From the NCBI RefSeq assembly GCF_900108855.1, contig NZ_FNXY01000005.1:99261-142036 (forward strand): a stretch of DNA of 42,776 nucleotides, read 5' to 3'. Made by a program: the position numbers and the translations under genes. Under the pieces are notes generated by a model. That model did no database searches. It had not been told where the DNA came from and saw nothing but the letters and a program-made list of their open reading frames with translations. The stretch is from Dyadobacter koreensis. GTDB taxonomy: Bacteria > Bacteroidota > Bacteroidia > Cytophagales > Spirosomataceae. Positions 16,526 through 25,914 of the stretch are shown in pieces; position 1 is the first letter of the stretch, and each line of letters begins with the position of its first letter.

Positions 16526-17554
16526 TTAATCCATGATGAATGGATAATCATTTTCAGCGTAAACATCTGTGTAAGCTTCTGATGCATCCGGGAAATCGGA
16601 GTCTTCTGCAAACTGAACAGATTCTGCTACGATCTCTTTTACTTTTTTATCAATCGCTTCAAGTTCTTCCGCTGTGGCAAGTTTGTTATCCAAAATTACC
16701 GCTCTGATCTGCTCGATCGGGTCACGGTGTTTGTATTCCTCAACCTCTTCTTTCGAACGGTATTTCTGAGGATCAGACATGGAATGTCCACGGTAACGGT
16801 AGGTACGGAATTCAAGGAAAGTTGGCCCGTCGCCTTTACGCGCACGTTCTGCGGCACGAGAAACAGCTTCGTGGATCGCTTCCACACTCATTCCGTCAAC
16901 AGGTTCAGAAGGAATGTCATAAGCCTCACCCAATGTGTACAATTCAGTAACGTTAGATGAACGCGCAACGGAAGTTCCCATCGCGTAACCATTGTTTTCA
17001 ACAACGAAAATAACAGGCAGTTTCCAGGTCATCGCCATGTTTAGCGCTTCATGGAATGCACCCTGACGAATTGCTCCGTCCCCAAAGTAGCAGATACAAA
17101 GTTTGCCTGTTTTGTTATACTTCTCAGCAAAGGCAATACCCGCTCCTAATGGAATTTGTGCACCAACGATACCGTGCCCTCCAACAAAGCCATTCTCTTT
17201 ATCGAAAATGTGCATAGAACCACCTTTTCCTTTGGTTGTTCCTGTTTTCTTGCCGTAAAGTTCAGCCATAATCGCTTTTGGATCTGTTCCCAGAGCCAAC
17301 GGAATACCATGGTCACGATAAGCAGTGATATACTTATCTCCTTTCGTCAGTGCAGTCGCAGCTCCCGAAGAGCATGCTTCCTGACCGATATAAAGGTGAC
17401 AAAAACCGCGGATTTTCTGCTGTCCGTAAAGCTGGCCAGCTTTTTCTTCAAACCGGCGTTGTAATAACATGTTCTCGAACCAGAACATATAGCGTTCTTT
17501 CGAATGCTGTAATTTGGGAGCTGATGCTTTCTTTTTTTCAGTAACGGTGGCCAT
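16526..17554 (-). CDS. pdhA: pyruvate dehydrogenase E1 component, alpha subunit
   Basis: The thiamine-diphosphate subunit of the pyruvate dehydrogenase complex, decarboxylating pyruvate to feed acetyl-CoA formation. The 342-residue protein has the TPP motif GDG (158-160) ending in NN at 187-188 (VVENNGYAMG). The loop YRYRGHSMSDPQKYRSKEE matches the E1-alpha phosphorylation-loop region. ENGFVGGHGIVGAQIPLGAG is also typical. The beta subunit and E2 are not adjacent. A Lys/Ala-rich tail at residues 1-18 precedes the fold. It is divergent from recF over a 128-bp gap with two inverted repeats. Confidence 0.95.
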   Translation of the reverse strand: MATVTEKKKASAPKLQHSKERYMFWFENMLLQRRFEEKAGQLYGQQKIRGFCHLYIGQEACSSGAATALTKGDKYITAYRDHGIPLALGTDPKAIMAELYGKKTGTTKGKGGSMHIFDKENGFVGGHGIVGAQIPLGAGIAFAEKYNKTGKLCICYFGDGAIRQGAFHEALNMAMTWKLPVIFVVENNGYAMGTSVARSSNVTELYTLGEAYDIPSEPVDGMSVEAIHEAVSRAAERARKGDGPTFLEFRTYRYRGHSMSDPQKYRSKEEVEEYKHRDPIEQIRAVILDNKLATAEELEAIDKKVKEIVAESVQFAEDSDFPDASEAYTDVYAENDYPFIMD

Positions 17555-17574
17555 GTATTTGGTTCTCGTTTATA

Positions 17575-17592
17575 AAGACAGAACTTTGTCTT
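17575..17592. promoter_or_regulatory. inverted repeat near the pdhA start
   Basis: AAGACA (17575-17580) / TGTCTT (17587-17592) with a 6-base spacer, 20 bp upstream of the pdhA start codon in the pdhA-recF gap. It may be a leader hairpin or an operator. Confidence 0.35.
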
Positions 17593-17634
17593 AAAGTTAG
17601 TGGTTTGAACAAGATCTGTTTTTGCCGGTAACGA

Positions 17635-17649
17635 CGCAAATGATTTGCG
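17635..17649. promoter_or_regulatory. 15-bp perfect palindrome between pdhA and recF
   Basis: CGCAAAT-G-ATTTGCG is perfectly symmetric around position 17642. It sits about 80 bp upstream of pdhA and 34 bp upstream of recF, a typical position for a dimeric regulator site in a divergent promoter region. The regulator is unknown. Confidence 0.45.
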
Positions 17650-17682
17650 AAAATAAGCATAAACTATATAACAAAGAAGTTC

Positions 17683-18768
17683 ATGTGGCTAGAAAAGCTC
17701 CACCTTACGTACTTTAAGAGCTATGAAGAGAGAGGTTTTATGTTTGGTATGCGTGTAAATTGTCTTGTTGGAGAAAACGGAAGTGGTAAAACAAACCTTT
17801 TGGACGCTATTTACTTCCTGACACTTACAAAAAGTGCCTTCCATAATCAGGATGCATTAGGCATTCGGCATGCGCAGGATTTTTTTTTACTGGACGGATT
17901 TTTTAATGATTCTGATAAAAATATTCAGATCACCTGCAGTTTTCAGCGTGGTCAGCGGAAGGTTTTTATGGCAGACAAGAAAAACTACGACAGATTAAGT
18001 GATCATATCGGACTTTTCCCTCTGGTATTAATTGCCCCAAACGATACCGATCTGATCCGTGACGGAAGTGAGGAACGAAGAAGATTTTTTGATGGTGTAC
18101 TCGCGCAGGCAACGCCGGAATATTTGAATGATTTTTTACAGTACAATAAAATATTAACCCAGCGGAACGGTTTACTCAAACTTTTCGCAGAACGAAATTA
18201 TCTTGACGAAGATTTGCTGGATACCTATAACGAGCCGTTAATAGTCCTTGCCATCAGAATTTATGAACACCGGCGTGCGTTCATGGATCGGTTTCTTCCC
18301 TTATTTAGAAAATATTACCAGTTTTTAAGCAGTGGAAAAGAGCAGGTCGATGTGTTATACGAAAGTGAGGTCTCTTCATCAGATTTTCCATCCGAGTTTC
18401 GCAGGAACCGTTCAAGAGATCTTCATGCACAACGAACAGGAAAAGGTGTGCATAAGGATGAATATGTTTTCGAAATTGATGGAATAACGTTGAAAAAATT
18501 CGGATCGCAAGGACAGCAGAAATCTTTCGTTATTGCCTTGAAACTGGCGCAATTTGAATTACTTAAAATAGAAAAGGAAAAAACACCGATTCTGCTGCTG
18601 GACGATATTTTTGACAAACTGGATGACCGAAGAATTAATAAACTGATCGAGTTAATCGATGACGGTTTTCTGGGCCAGGTTTTTATAACGGACGCAAGGC
18701 CTGAAAGATCTCAGAAGATTCTGGAAAAAGTAAAAGCAGATGTCCGCTTCTTCGAAATAAATCGGTAG
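17683..18768 (+). CDS. recF: DNA replication and repair protein RecF
   Basis: An SMC-like ABC ATPase that helps RecOR load RecA on gapped DNA. Walker A GENGSGKT is at 30-37. The ABC signature segment FGSQGQQKSFVIALKLAQ lies at about 267-284, and Walker B ILLLDDIFDKLD at about 304-315. Length 361 is normal. It is not next to dnaA/dnaN/gyrB, unlike the classical arrangement, and stands alone, divergent from pdhA and convergent with the glycosidase gene. Confidence 0.97.
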   Translation: MWLEKLHLTYFKSYEERGFMFGMRVNCLVGENGSGKTNLLDAIYFLTLTKSAFHNQDALGIRHAQDFFLLDGFFNDSDKNIQITCSFQRGQRKVFMADKKNYDRLSDHIGLFPLVLIAPNDTDLIRDGSEERRRFFDGVLAQATPEYLNDFLQYNKILTQRNGLLKLFAERNYLDEDLLDTYNEPLIVLAIRIYEHRRAFMDRFLPLFRKYYQFLSSGKEQVDVLYESEVSSSDFPSEFRRNRSRDLHAQRTGKGVHKDEYVFEIDGITLKKFGSQGQQKSFVIALKLAQFELLKIEKEKTPILLLDDIFDKLDDRRINKLIELIDDGFLGQVFITDARPERSQKILEKVKADVRFFEINR

Positions 18769-18774
18769 GGTTAA

Positions 18775-18812
18775 ACGCAGAGGTAGGGGAGTTTGACACG
18801 GAGTTTCACAGC
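18775..18812. repeat. low-complexity imperfect 12-bp repeat between recF and the glycosidase
   Basis: Two imperfect 12-mers lie side by side, GAGTTTGACACG (18789-18800) and GAGTTTCACAGC (18801-18812), preceded by ACGCAGAG at 18775-18782. The second copy covers the last codons of the minus-strand gene. It resembles the loosely repetitive CGCAGAG/GAGTTTCACAG intergenic words seen in many bacterial genomes; that resemblance is from memory. Confidence 0.4.
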
Positions 18813-21238
18813 GTCTTGTTTAGTTTTAGTGAAATTGCTTTTCCGGTAACTTCTATGAAGTCGGATTTTCCAACTGATTTTGGCTTAATCTCTTTTCCGT
18901 TTACAATCCAGTTTGTGTATTTATTTTGAGGAAAAGCAATTTTTAGTTTCCAATTTTCCTTTGTTTGCGTCAGATCAAGATTAATTGAGGACTTGGTTTT
19001 AGTGTATTTTATGTCAATTTCATTATCACCAACTAAGATGTTTTCCAAATTTGCCTCATTCCACGTAGAAGGCATTTGTGGGCTGATGAAAATTGTTTTC
19101 GTTGAAGCAATTGGATTGATACCGAAAAACTGAGTCACAATAGGAACTGCGTAACTGTAAATATTCCACGCCTGAGACATCATGCCATAATCAGGGGAAA
19201 CTTCATAAATAGATCCCGGAAGCGCATAACTGAAAGATTTTGTCATACGTTTCAAATAGTTTAAAGCTTCGTCCGGTCTGCCGTAATTATTTTCTGAAAT
19301 TGCTAAAACGCCCGTTGGCAATGTCATTACCGCACCGGTATAGTTGAAAACTTTTTTGTTCACAGCAGCCGAACTTTCATCTTTTCCAGCGGATTCGTCG
19401 CGGTCAATGCCGGTGACAAACACTCCAAAAGGATTAATGAATTTAGTAGCTGTATTTAATGCTGAGATCGCTTTTGCAGAATCAGCTATACCCATTTCCA
19501 TCGGCGTATTCACAACCCAGTTATGATGTACTACAAAACCCTGTTTTTTATCTCCGGGTAATTTTGATAATCGGTTTTTACTCGCTCGAAGTTCTTCAAC
19601 AGCCCATGGTTTTTTCAAAGTATCTGCCCTGATGATGGCATCATCGATCAGGTGAATGGCTTGTTTTGTTGTGCCAATGAAATCGGCAAATGAGTTATTG
19701 TCCGCTACCCAAAAATCCTGATTAACTTTTTGTCGAATTTGCCCGGAGATATTTTTATATTTTTCGGCCAACTGATTTTCACCCATTTCTTTTGCCATTT
19801 CAGAAGCAACCGAAAAAGCTTTTTGGGTATAGGCGGCAACATCGATCATCTCACTGTTCATGCCGTGAATTTCCATCATACCAAATCCGTCAGGCAGCAG
19901 ATTTCCATCTTTGTCATTTTCTTTTAACAACCATTCAAGTCCTTTTTTGATGGTCGGATAGTATTTTTTCAGAAATTCCTTATCGCCTGTCCAGCGATAT
20001 ACAGTCCATATCAGGATAGCAAACTGTGGTGTTTCGTTGACATTTCCAGGATTAAAAACAACGCCATTCGTAGAAACTTCATGTACGATCCGGCCATTTC
20101 CATTCGCTTTTTCTGACAACTTGAAAATGTTATCGATCGATTGATATACCAGATCTTTTCGGCCGGTGGTAATCAATCCTTGTAAAGAATACTCACTGTC
20201 CACACCAAACCACCAGGGATAATCCGGCGCTCCTGCGGATAATCCGCGACCCACTTCGGGCACGTCCCTGACCAGCCAATCCGTATTGTACTTAACCCAG
20301 CGAAAGGCTTGCTCCAGATCTTTATCAGGAATTGTAAGTTTTGTCTTTTCTGCCAACCCGGCATATCGCTTCTTTTTCTCTTCTAATAACTTTGAAGCAT
20401 TTTGTTTGACAGCAGCAAAAGTCTCCTTCGCATTGGATTCCGATTTATACGAGCCAGCGATGACGATGGATATGCTTTTGCTTGTATTTGGTTCAAGGGA
20501 AATTTCATAAATCAACGAGGCCTGGCAACCTTTCCCCTGGGGTTTGTAGTCACATGATTTTTTATTTTGCTGATGTTTCTGTGCCTCAGTTTCAGAACCA
20601 AATGTGACGTACCATTCATTCAGACTATCTTTGGCCATCCAGCTTTTAGAATTTTCGTTCCAGGAAGCAAAGTCGGCGGCATCCACCATGTTGGTTTTTT
20701 CGCCAAGCCAAACCGGACGTAAATCTGTATATGCATTAAAATCAAAGGTCAGTAACTTGTTTTCGCTGCCGGTATTTGTAAATGAATATTCGATGACGAC
20801 AGCCTCTTTTCCGTCAGGAACAAATTGAAAACGTTCCGCCTTGATATCTTTCAGGCCAGAAGTGAAAATATGTTTGTTGGCATAAGGATAATTAACAAAA
20901 GTATCTGCCTGATTTAGGCAAATAGATTGATTATCAATGGTTATTGAAGCAGTAAATCCGTCAAGCAGCTTAATGGGATGATCCCAGATTCCGCCCATTT
21001 CACCAGCCACATGCCAGCCGAGATCCGGAAAGGTCCCGTTTTGATGACCAACCATATACACGCGGTCGCCAGCTGTAAGAAAGGGTGAATTGATATAATT
21101 ACTTTTACCTGTAATACTTTCCGAATCAGAAACCTGATCTGCCAGTCGTTCCTCAGAAAGCACTTTTTTTGCACAGTTATTTAAAATAAAAGTACTGGTC
21201 AGGCAAAGCAATAAAATGCCAATTCTTGATCTGATCAT
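18806..21238 (-). CDS. lipoprotein six-hairpin glycosidase, amylo-alpha-1,6-glucosidase-like
   Basis: A predicted surface or periplasmic lipoprotein glycosidase of 810 residues. The signal peptide ends in a lipobox-like LNNC with Cys22. Residues of about 45-290 form a beta-rich N-terminal domain (MGGIWDHPIKLLDGF). From about 300 to 700 repeated helical segments with YPWWFGVDSEYSLQG, MMEIHGMNSEMIDVAAY, FVVHHNWVVNTPMEMG and GMMSQAWNIYSYAVPIV look like an (alpha/alpha)6 barrel of the debranching-enzyme/GH15-GH63-like type. A short beta domain ends the protein. The catalytic acids are not assigned with certainty. It lies downstream of manC but a terminator separates them. Specificity for alpha-glucan is a guess. 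Confidence 0.65.
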   Translation of the reverse strand: MIRSRIGILLLCLTSTFILNNCAKKVLSEERLADQVSDSESITGKSNYINSPFLTAGDRVYMVGHQNGTFPDLGWHVAGEMGGIWDHPIKLLDGFTASITIDNQSICLNQADTFVNYPYANKHIFTSGLKDIKAERFQFVPDGKEAVVIEYSFTNTGSENKLLTFDFNAYTDLRPVWLGEKTNMVDAADFASWNENSKSWMAKDSLNEWYVTFGSETEAQKHQQNKKSCDYKPQGKGCQASLIYEISLEPNTSKSISIVIAGSYKSESNAKETFAAVKQNASKLLEEKKKRYAGLAEKTKLTIPDKDLEQAFRWVKYNTDWLVRDVPEVGRGLSAGAPDYPWWFGVDSEYSLQGLITTGRKDLVYQSIDNIFKLSEKANGNGRIVHEVSTNGVVFNPGNVNETPQFAILIWTVYRWTGDKEFLKKYYPTIKKGLEWLLKENDKDGNLLPDGFGMMEIHGMNSEMIDVAAYTQKAFSVASEMAKEMGENQLAEKYKNISGQIRQKVNQDFWVADNNSFADFIGTTKQAIHLIDDAIIRADTLKKPWAVEELRASKNRLSKLPGDKKQGFVVHHNWVVNTPMEMGIADSAKAISALNTATKFINPFGVFVTGIDRDESAGKDESSAAVNKKVFNYTGAVMTLPTGVLAISENNYGRPDEALNYLKRMTKSFSYALPGSIYEVSPDYGMMSQAWNIYSYAVPIVTQFFGINPIASTKTIFISPQMPSTWNEANLENILVGDNEIDIKYTKTKSSINLDLTQTKENWKLKIAFPQNKYTNWIVNGKEIKPKSVGKSDFIEVTGKAISLKLNKTL

Positions 21239-21353
21239 GAAAAAGTTCGTTGTGAAGATTAGGGAATTTTCAACGAAGCTAGTAAAATCTTAAAATAATA
21301 TCATTTTAACTTTGCAAAATATATTACGAAACAACATATCTGAATTTAAAAAC

Positions 21354-21383
21354 AAAAAAGGTGACCGGGAGATCACCTTTTTT
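21354..21383. terminator. terminator between manC and the glycosidase gene
   Basis: An 11-bp perfect stem AAAAAAGGTGA (21354-21364) / TCACCTTTTTT (21373-21383) with an 8-base loop. It starts 16 bp after the manC stop on the minus strand and has T runs in both directions. Confidence 0.9.
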
Positions 21384-21398
21384 CAATATCTGAAATTT

Positions 21399-22466
21399 CT
21401 ATACGTACTTTACATGTAGCTCTTTAGCCTGCGCGACAAACTCTTTCACCTTTTGTTCTTCTTCCTTTCTGCAAATCAATAAGACGCCGTCATATTCAGC
21501 GACAATAAAGCCATCAAGACCATTGACAACCACAAGTTTTTCCTGAGGCGTCTTAATAATGCAATCTGTGGTGTTGTGTAAAATTAAATTTCCCTCCGTC
21601 ACATTCTGGAATTCGTCTTTTGGCGATACGTCGTATAAAGATTTCCACGTCCCGAGATCTGACCAGCCAAAACTGCTTAAAACAACATGTACGTTGTCTG
21701 CTTTTTCCATAATTCCATTGTCAATGGAAATACTTCCGCACTGCGAATATGCTACTTGTATAAATGATTCCTCTGATTCGCGGTAATAATGCGGTGTTCC
21801 GCGTTCAAAGATTTCTGCAATATCAGGCTGGTATTCGGTTATTGCACGTTTGAAAGCTCGCGCGTTCCATACGAAAATGCCGGCATTCCAAACAAAATCT
21901 CCACTGTCCAAAAATTGTTCTGCCAGTTCCAGATGAGGCTTTTCTGTAAATGACTTAACTTTCTTGACGGTCAGTTTATCAGGAATGTATTGAATGTATC
22001 CATATCCTGTATCCGGCCGTGTCGGCTGAATTCCCAGTGTCACCAGTATATCTTCATTTCTGGTGGCACCTAAGGCAATACGGATCGTGTCTTTGAATAC
22101 ATCTTCTTTTAAAATTATGTGGTCAGCGGGGGCGACAACGATATTTGCGTCAGGATTTTGAGATGCAATTTTATAACACGCGTAAGCGATACACGGAGCA
22201 GTATTTCTGCGGTGAGGTTCAAGCAGAATCTGATCATCAGATAACATCGGTACTTGCTCCCTGATGATTCCTTTATATTCCTGACTACTTACGATATATA
22301 TATTTTCGGGAGGACAAACGCCCTCAAATCTTTCTACTGTCTGTTGGAGGAGCGTTTTTCCGGTACCAAGTACATCGTGAAATTGTTTCGGAAAATCAGT
22401 ACGACTAAACGGCCAGAAACGCGTTCCAACTCCTCCTGCCATTATTATAACAAATGTATTGTGCAT
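21399..22466 (-). CDS. manC: mannose-1-phosphate guanylyltransferase
   Basis: Makes GDP-mannose from mannose 1-phosphate and GTP for glycan and polysaccharide synthesis. The nucleotidyltransferase signature AGGVGTRFWPFSR is at 10-22, with Lys27 in FPKQF. FTEKPHLE and the WNAGIFVW segment are typical. At 355 residues it contains only the transferase domain plus the left-handed helix tail, and lacks the C-terminal phosphomannose isomerase domain of bifunctional AlgA/ManC forms. Transcribed leftwards, it ends in a strong terminator. No mannosyltransferase is adjacent. Confidence 0.94.
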   Translation of the reverse strand: MHNTFVIIMAGGVGTRFWPFSRTDFPKQFHDVLGTGKTLLQQTVERFEGVCPPENIYIVSSQEYKGIIREQVPMLSDDQILLEPHRRNTAPCIAYACYKIASQNPDANIVVAPADHIILKEDVFKDTIRIALGATRNEDILVTLGIQPTRPDTGYGYIQYIPDKLTVKKVKSFTEKPHLELAEQFLDSGDFVWNAGIFVWNARAFKRAITEYQPDIAEIFERGTPHYYRESEESFIQVAYSQCGSISIDNGIMEKADNVHVVLSSFGWSDLGTWKSLYDVSPKDEFQNVTEGNLILHNTTDCIIKTPQEKLVVVNGLDGFIVAEYDGVLLICRKEEEQKVKEFVAQAKELHVKYV

Positions 22467-22813
22467 TGTAGAAGTGTAAATTAATAGTTTTTAACGTACG
22501 GTAAAGCTAAGTATAAACCATTCATCTCTCCAACCGTTACGTATTAAGAATTGATTTTGAAATCAGTTTTATCGTATCGACTCCCTTTTCGCACGCTCTC
22601 CCCGTATCAGGATCTGATTATTTTAATATCAATGCAGAGCTTACTTATAAGTTTATTCATATCGTGAAACTAAATCTTGCATTTTTCTCAGTAACCATCA
22701 TAAAGAAAAGAAAATTTTATTGATAATCGTAGAATAAATAGAATAAAAGTTATTGAAATATTAATTATTCATATAACTTGCTATAACAACAAACTAATAA
22801 CCCACTTATAAAG
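22467..22813. other. 347-bp AT-rich divergent upstream region (manC / TonB receptor)
   Basis: No open frame worth reporting. It holds short symmetric sites: TGATTT-TG-AAATCA near 22552, ATCAG-GAT-CTGAT near 22605 and ACTTATAAGT near 22643. No clean TTG...TAnnTTTG pair was found for either flanking gene. Confidence 0.4.
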
Positions 22814-25800
22814 ATGAATAGTATATCTACCCAAAAAGCATCATGCTTTGTCATGATGTGGCTGTTCTGCTGTACACAAGCTTTTTCGCAAACCGATATT
22901 GGTGGAAAAGTAGTAGAAGCTTCGACGAACAATGCACTGATCGGTGTTAGCATTCAGGTTAAAGGAAAAGTGATCGGGACAATCACTGATGCAAATGGAA
23001 ACTTTAACCTGTCTGTAGCCTCTGCTCCGCCTTTTACGCTCGTAGTTTCTTCCGTAGGTTTCGAAACGCAGGAAATCGGCATTACCGGAGGTCTGTCTCA
23101 TATTGACATTCAACTGGTTGAGCAAGCTGTTCTTGGTAAAGAACTCATTGTCTCGGCGTCGCGTGTCGAGGAAAGTGTCATGAAGTCTCCTGTTTCTATT
23201 GAAAAAATCGACATCCGGACCATTCGTGAAACTCCTCAGGCTTCCTTTTATGATGCTTTACAAAATTTAAAGGGTATCGAAATGAGTACACAATCGCTGA
23301 CTTTTAAGTCGGTGAGCACTCGCGGATTCGGCGCCAATGGAAATACCCGTGTCGTTCAGCTGATTGATGGAATGGATAATCAGGCACCGGGTCTCAATTT
23401 TGCAGTCGGAAATGTGGCCGGTATTCCGGAGCTGGACGTCGAAAGTGTGGAGATTTTACCGGGTGCTGCTTCTGCACTGTATGGTCCGAATGCGATTAAC
23501 GGGATTATTTTAATGAACAGTAAATCACCCTTTACTTTTCAAGGGCTGAGCGCTTATGGAAAAACGGGGATTATGAGTGCTTCCAATCGCGCGAAGGAAA
23601 ACACACCTTTTTATGATTTTGGGATACGTTATGCAAAAGCGTTTAATAACCGGCTTGCTTTTAAAGTAAATGCCTCATATCTGACAGCAAAAGATTGGCA
23701 GGCAACGGATTATCGTGACCAAAGTTTGACAAACAATACGACCTTAGAAAACAATACAGATAATATTCTGAACAACCCGACCTATGACGGTGTAAACTGG
23801 TTCGGAGATGTGGGCGCCAATGTTTATAACGTTTTGTATGCCAATGGTATACCTGGAGACGGATCGAATGGTACTTCCGCTGCTCTGGGTGCAATTTATT
23901 CAACGCAAATTCCTCAGGCCGGTAATCTTACACTTCCCCAGCTTTTGGGCGCTCAAACTCCTCAGCAGCAATTGGAAGTAGCCCGGTCGATTTTTGGACA
24001 AGTGGTTCCTCAATATTATTTAAGTGCGCCTGGTTATGCTGAGAATTCTTTGACCAATTATCCAGCTAAAAGTCTGAAATTAAATGCCTCTCTTCATTAC
24101 AGGCTAAACGATAACGTTGAAGCTATTTTACAGGCCAATTGGGGACGAGGTTCAGCTGTGTATACTGCCGCTGACCGTTATAATATTCAAAACTTCACGA
24201 TTGGTCAGTACAAAGCAGAAATTAAGGGCAGCAATTTCTTCGTGCGGGCTTACATGACCCGAGAAAATTCAGGTGATGCGCACGCATTGGGTGTTTTAGG
24301 AGGATTAGCAAGTCAGACTTATCTGCAAACGGCATTGGGAATCGGGCTTCCGTCATTTTTGGGAACTGCACTGACACAATATGGAGGAGCTTTGCTTCAG
24401 GCATATCAAGCCGGACTGGCTGGAGGGTTGGCTCCTGCGCAGGCAATTCAGTCGGCGGCCGCGGCGGCAAATACTTATGCAGGCGCAAACAGCACGCAAT
24501 GGATGAATAATGCACTTGCACCGGGAATCAATACAGCCAACGAGATGTATTTGCCTGGTGGTACAAAATTCCAGTCGACACTGGACGATATCAAGACGAA
24601 ACCAATTCCAGGCGGAGCAAAATTTCTTGATAAGTCGAATTTATATCATGGTGAATTCATGTATAATTTCACAAAACTGATTAATCCTAAGACGGTTGAA
24701 CTGATTGCAGGAGCGAATTATCGAATCTATGACCTGAACTCGGAAGGGACATTATTCGAGACCCAGGACGGAACACCGACGGGAAAGGAATTTAATATCA
24801 GAGAATATGGTGCTTATGCGCAGGCATCAAAAACATTTGCGGATGTATTTAAACTCACCGCATCTGTTCGTTATGATAAGAATATGAATTTCAAGGGGCA
24901 ATTCAGTCCTCGGATTTCCGGAGTTTATACGGTTGCGAAGGATCACAATTTCCGGGCCTCTTTTCAGCGCGGCTTCAGAATTCCTACCACTCAAAACCAA
25001 TATATAAATCTATTAACTCCGAGTGTTCGTCTGGTTGGGGGCTTGCCGCTTTTCCGTCAAAAATACAATATGGAAACCAACGCAGTTTTTGAGCAAACGG
25101 CTATCACGCAGCAGTCTTTGACCGACGGAAGTTTGAAGCCTTACCAGTTTCGGGAATGGCAGCCGGAGCGGGTGGAGACGTATGAAGTGGGCTATAAAGG
25201 TGTTTTTGGTAATAAACTTTACATTGATGCCTTTTACTATTTTAACCGATTCATCACTTTCGACGGGGTTACGGTGCTTTTGCAGAGAAAAGATCCGAAT
25301 GGTCCGATCCCAGATCTGTTAGATCCTTCCAAAAGAAATACGTACAGTATGCCTGTTAACTCAGCACAAACCGTAAAAAACTCAGGGTGGGGAGTCGGGC
25401 TGGATTATGTTTTAGGCAAGGGTTATACTTTTAATGGAAATCTTACCAGCAATATTTTAAATAACAATGCCGAGCTGGAAAGAAATGACCCTTCATTTGT
25501 TACATTTTTTAATTCTCCGAAATACCGCTTTAATCTTGGTTTTTCAAACCGAGATATCAAAAAAAGCGGCTGGGGATTTGGAATTACTTTTCGTCATCAG
25601 ACAAGTATGGTTTGGCAGGCGACCGTGGCGAGTATTGCAGCAAATGTCCAAAGAAAGACGGTTATTCCAGCTTATTCAACTTTGGATGCACAGATCAGCA
25701 GAAAAATTTCTTCCATTAAATCGATCGTGAAACTGGGTGGAACTAATCTTACCGGAAGACTTTACACAACCGGTTGGGCGAATCCCTCCGTCGGAGCGAT

Positions 25801-25840
25801 GTATTATGTTTCAATTACTTTTGATGAACTTTTAAATTGA
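22814..25840 (+). CDS. TonB-dependent outer-membrane receptor with N-terminal CarboxypepD_reg-like domain
   Basis: An outer-membrane active transporter of 1008 residues. A signal peptide (1-26, ending AFSQ) is followed by a carboxypeptidase-regulatory-like beta domain at about 27-112 (VVEASTNNALIGVSIQV, GTITDANGNFNLS). The plug domain is at about 118-240 (TRGFGANGNTRVVQLIDGMD; VESVEILPGAASALYGPNAI), and a 22-strand barrel follows, ending in YYVSITFDELLN. No SusD-like gene follows, so it is not a standard SusCD pair. Two long loops are odd: about 345-410 rich in Gln/Pro, and about 500-560 very rich in alanine. The substrate is unknown. Confidence 0.93.
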   Translation: MNSISTQKASCFVMMWLFCCTQAFSQTDIGGKVVEASTNNALIGVSIQVKGKVIGTITDANGNFNLSVASAPPFTLVVSSVGFETQEIGITGGLSHIDIQLVEQAVLGKELIVSASRVEESVMKSPVSIEKIDIRTIRETPQASFYDALQNLKGIEMSTQSLTFKSVSTRGFGANGNTRVVQLIDGMDNQAPGLNFAVGNVAGIPELDVESVEILPGAASALYGPNAINGIILMNSKSPFTFQGLSAYGKTGIMSASNRAKENTPFYDFGIRYAKAFNNRLAFKVNASYLTAKDWQATDYRDQSLTNNTTLENNTDNILNNPTYDGVNWFGDVGANVYNVLYANGIPGDGSNGTSAALGAIYSTQIPQAGNLTLPQLLGAQTPQQQLEVARSIFGQVVPQYYLSAPGYAENSLTNYPAKSLKLNASLHYRLNDNVEAILQANWGRGSAVYTAADRYNIQNFTIGQYKAEIKGSNFFVRAYMTRENSGDAHALGVLGGLASQTYLQTALGIGLPSFLGTALTQYGGALLQAYQAGLAGGLAPAQAIQSAAAAANTYAGANSTQWMNNALAPGINTANEMYLPGGTKFQSTLDDIKTKPIPGGAKFLDKSNLYHGEFMYNFTKLINPKTVELIAGANYRIYDLNSEGTLFETQDGTPTGKEFNIREYGAYAQASKTFADVFKLTASVRYDKNMNFKGQFSPRISGVYTVAKDHNFRASFQRGFRIPTTQNQYINLLTPSVRLVGGLPLFRQKYNMETNAVFEQTAITQQSLTDGSLKPYQFREWQPERVETYEVGYKGVFGNKLYIDAFYYFNRFITFDGVTVLLQRKDPNGPIPDLLDPSKRNTYSMPVNSAQTVKNSGWGVGLDYVLGKGYTFNGNLTSNILNNNAELERNDPSFVTFFNSPKYRFNLGFSNRDIKKSGWGFGITFRHQTSMVWQATVASIAANVQRKTVIPAYSTLDAQISRKISSIKSIVKLGGTNLTGRLYTTGWANPSVGAMYYVSITFDELLN

Positions 25841-25848
25841 TTAATTGG

Positions 25849-25897
25849 ATATCGGCAGTCAGCTATCGGCATTCGGTAAAATGTCGATGGCTGACAA
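25849..25897. repeat. degenerate 7-bp repeat array forming a 16-bp stem
   Basis: Seven in-register heptads begin ATATCGG, CAGTCAG, CTATCGG and CATTCGG. Positions 25858-25873 pair with 25880-25895 over 16 bp (two G-U wobbles) around a 6-base loop, so the array can also act as a hairpin between the convergent TonB receptor and upp genes. There is no good T run. It is the same repeat type as 6639-6666. Confidence 0.6.
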
Positions 25898-25914
25898 ATT
25901 TATTCAGTTCGGTG

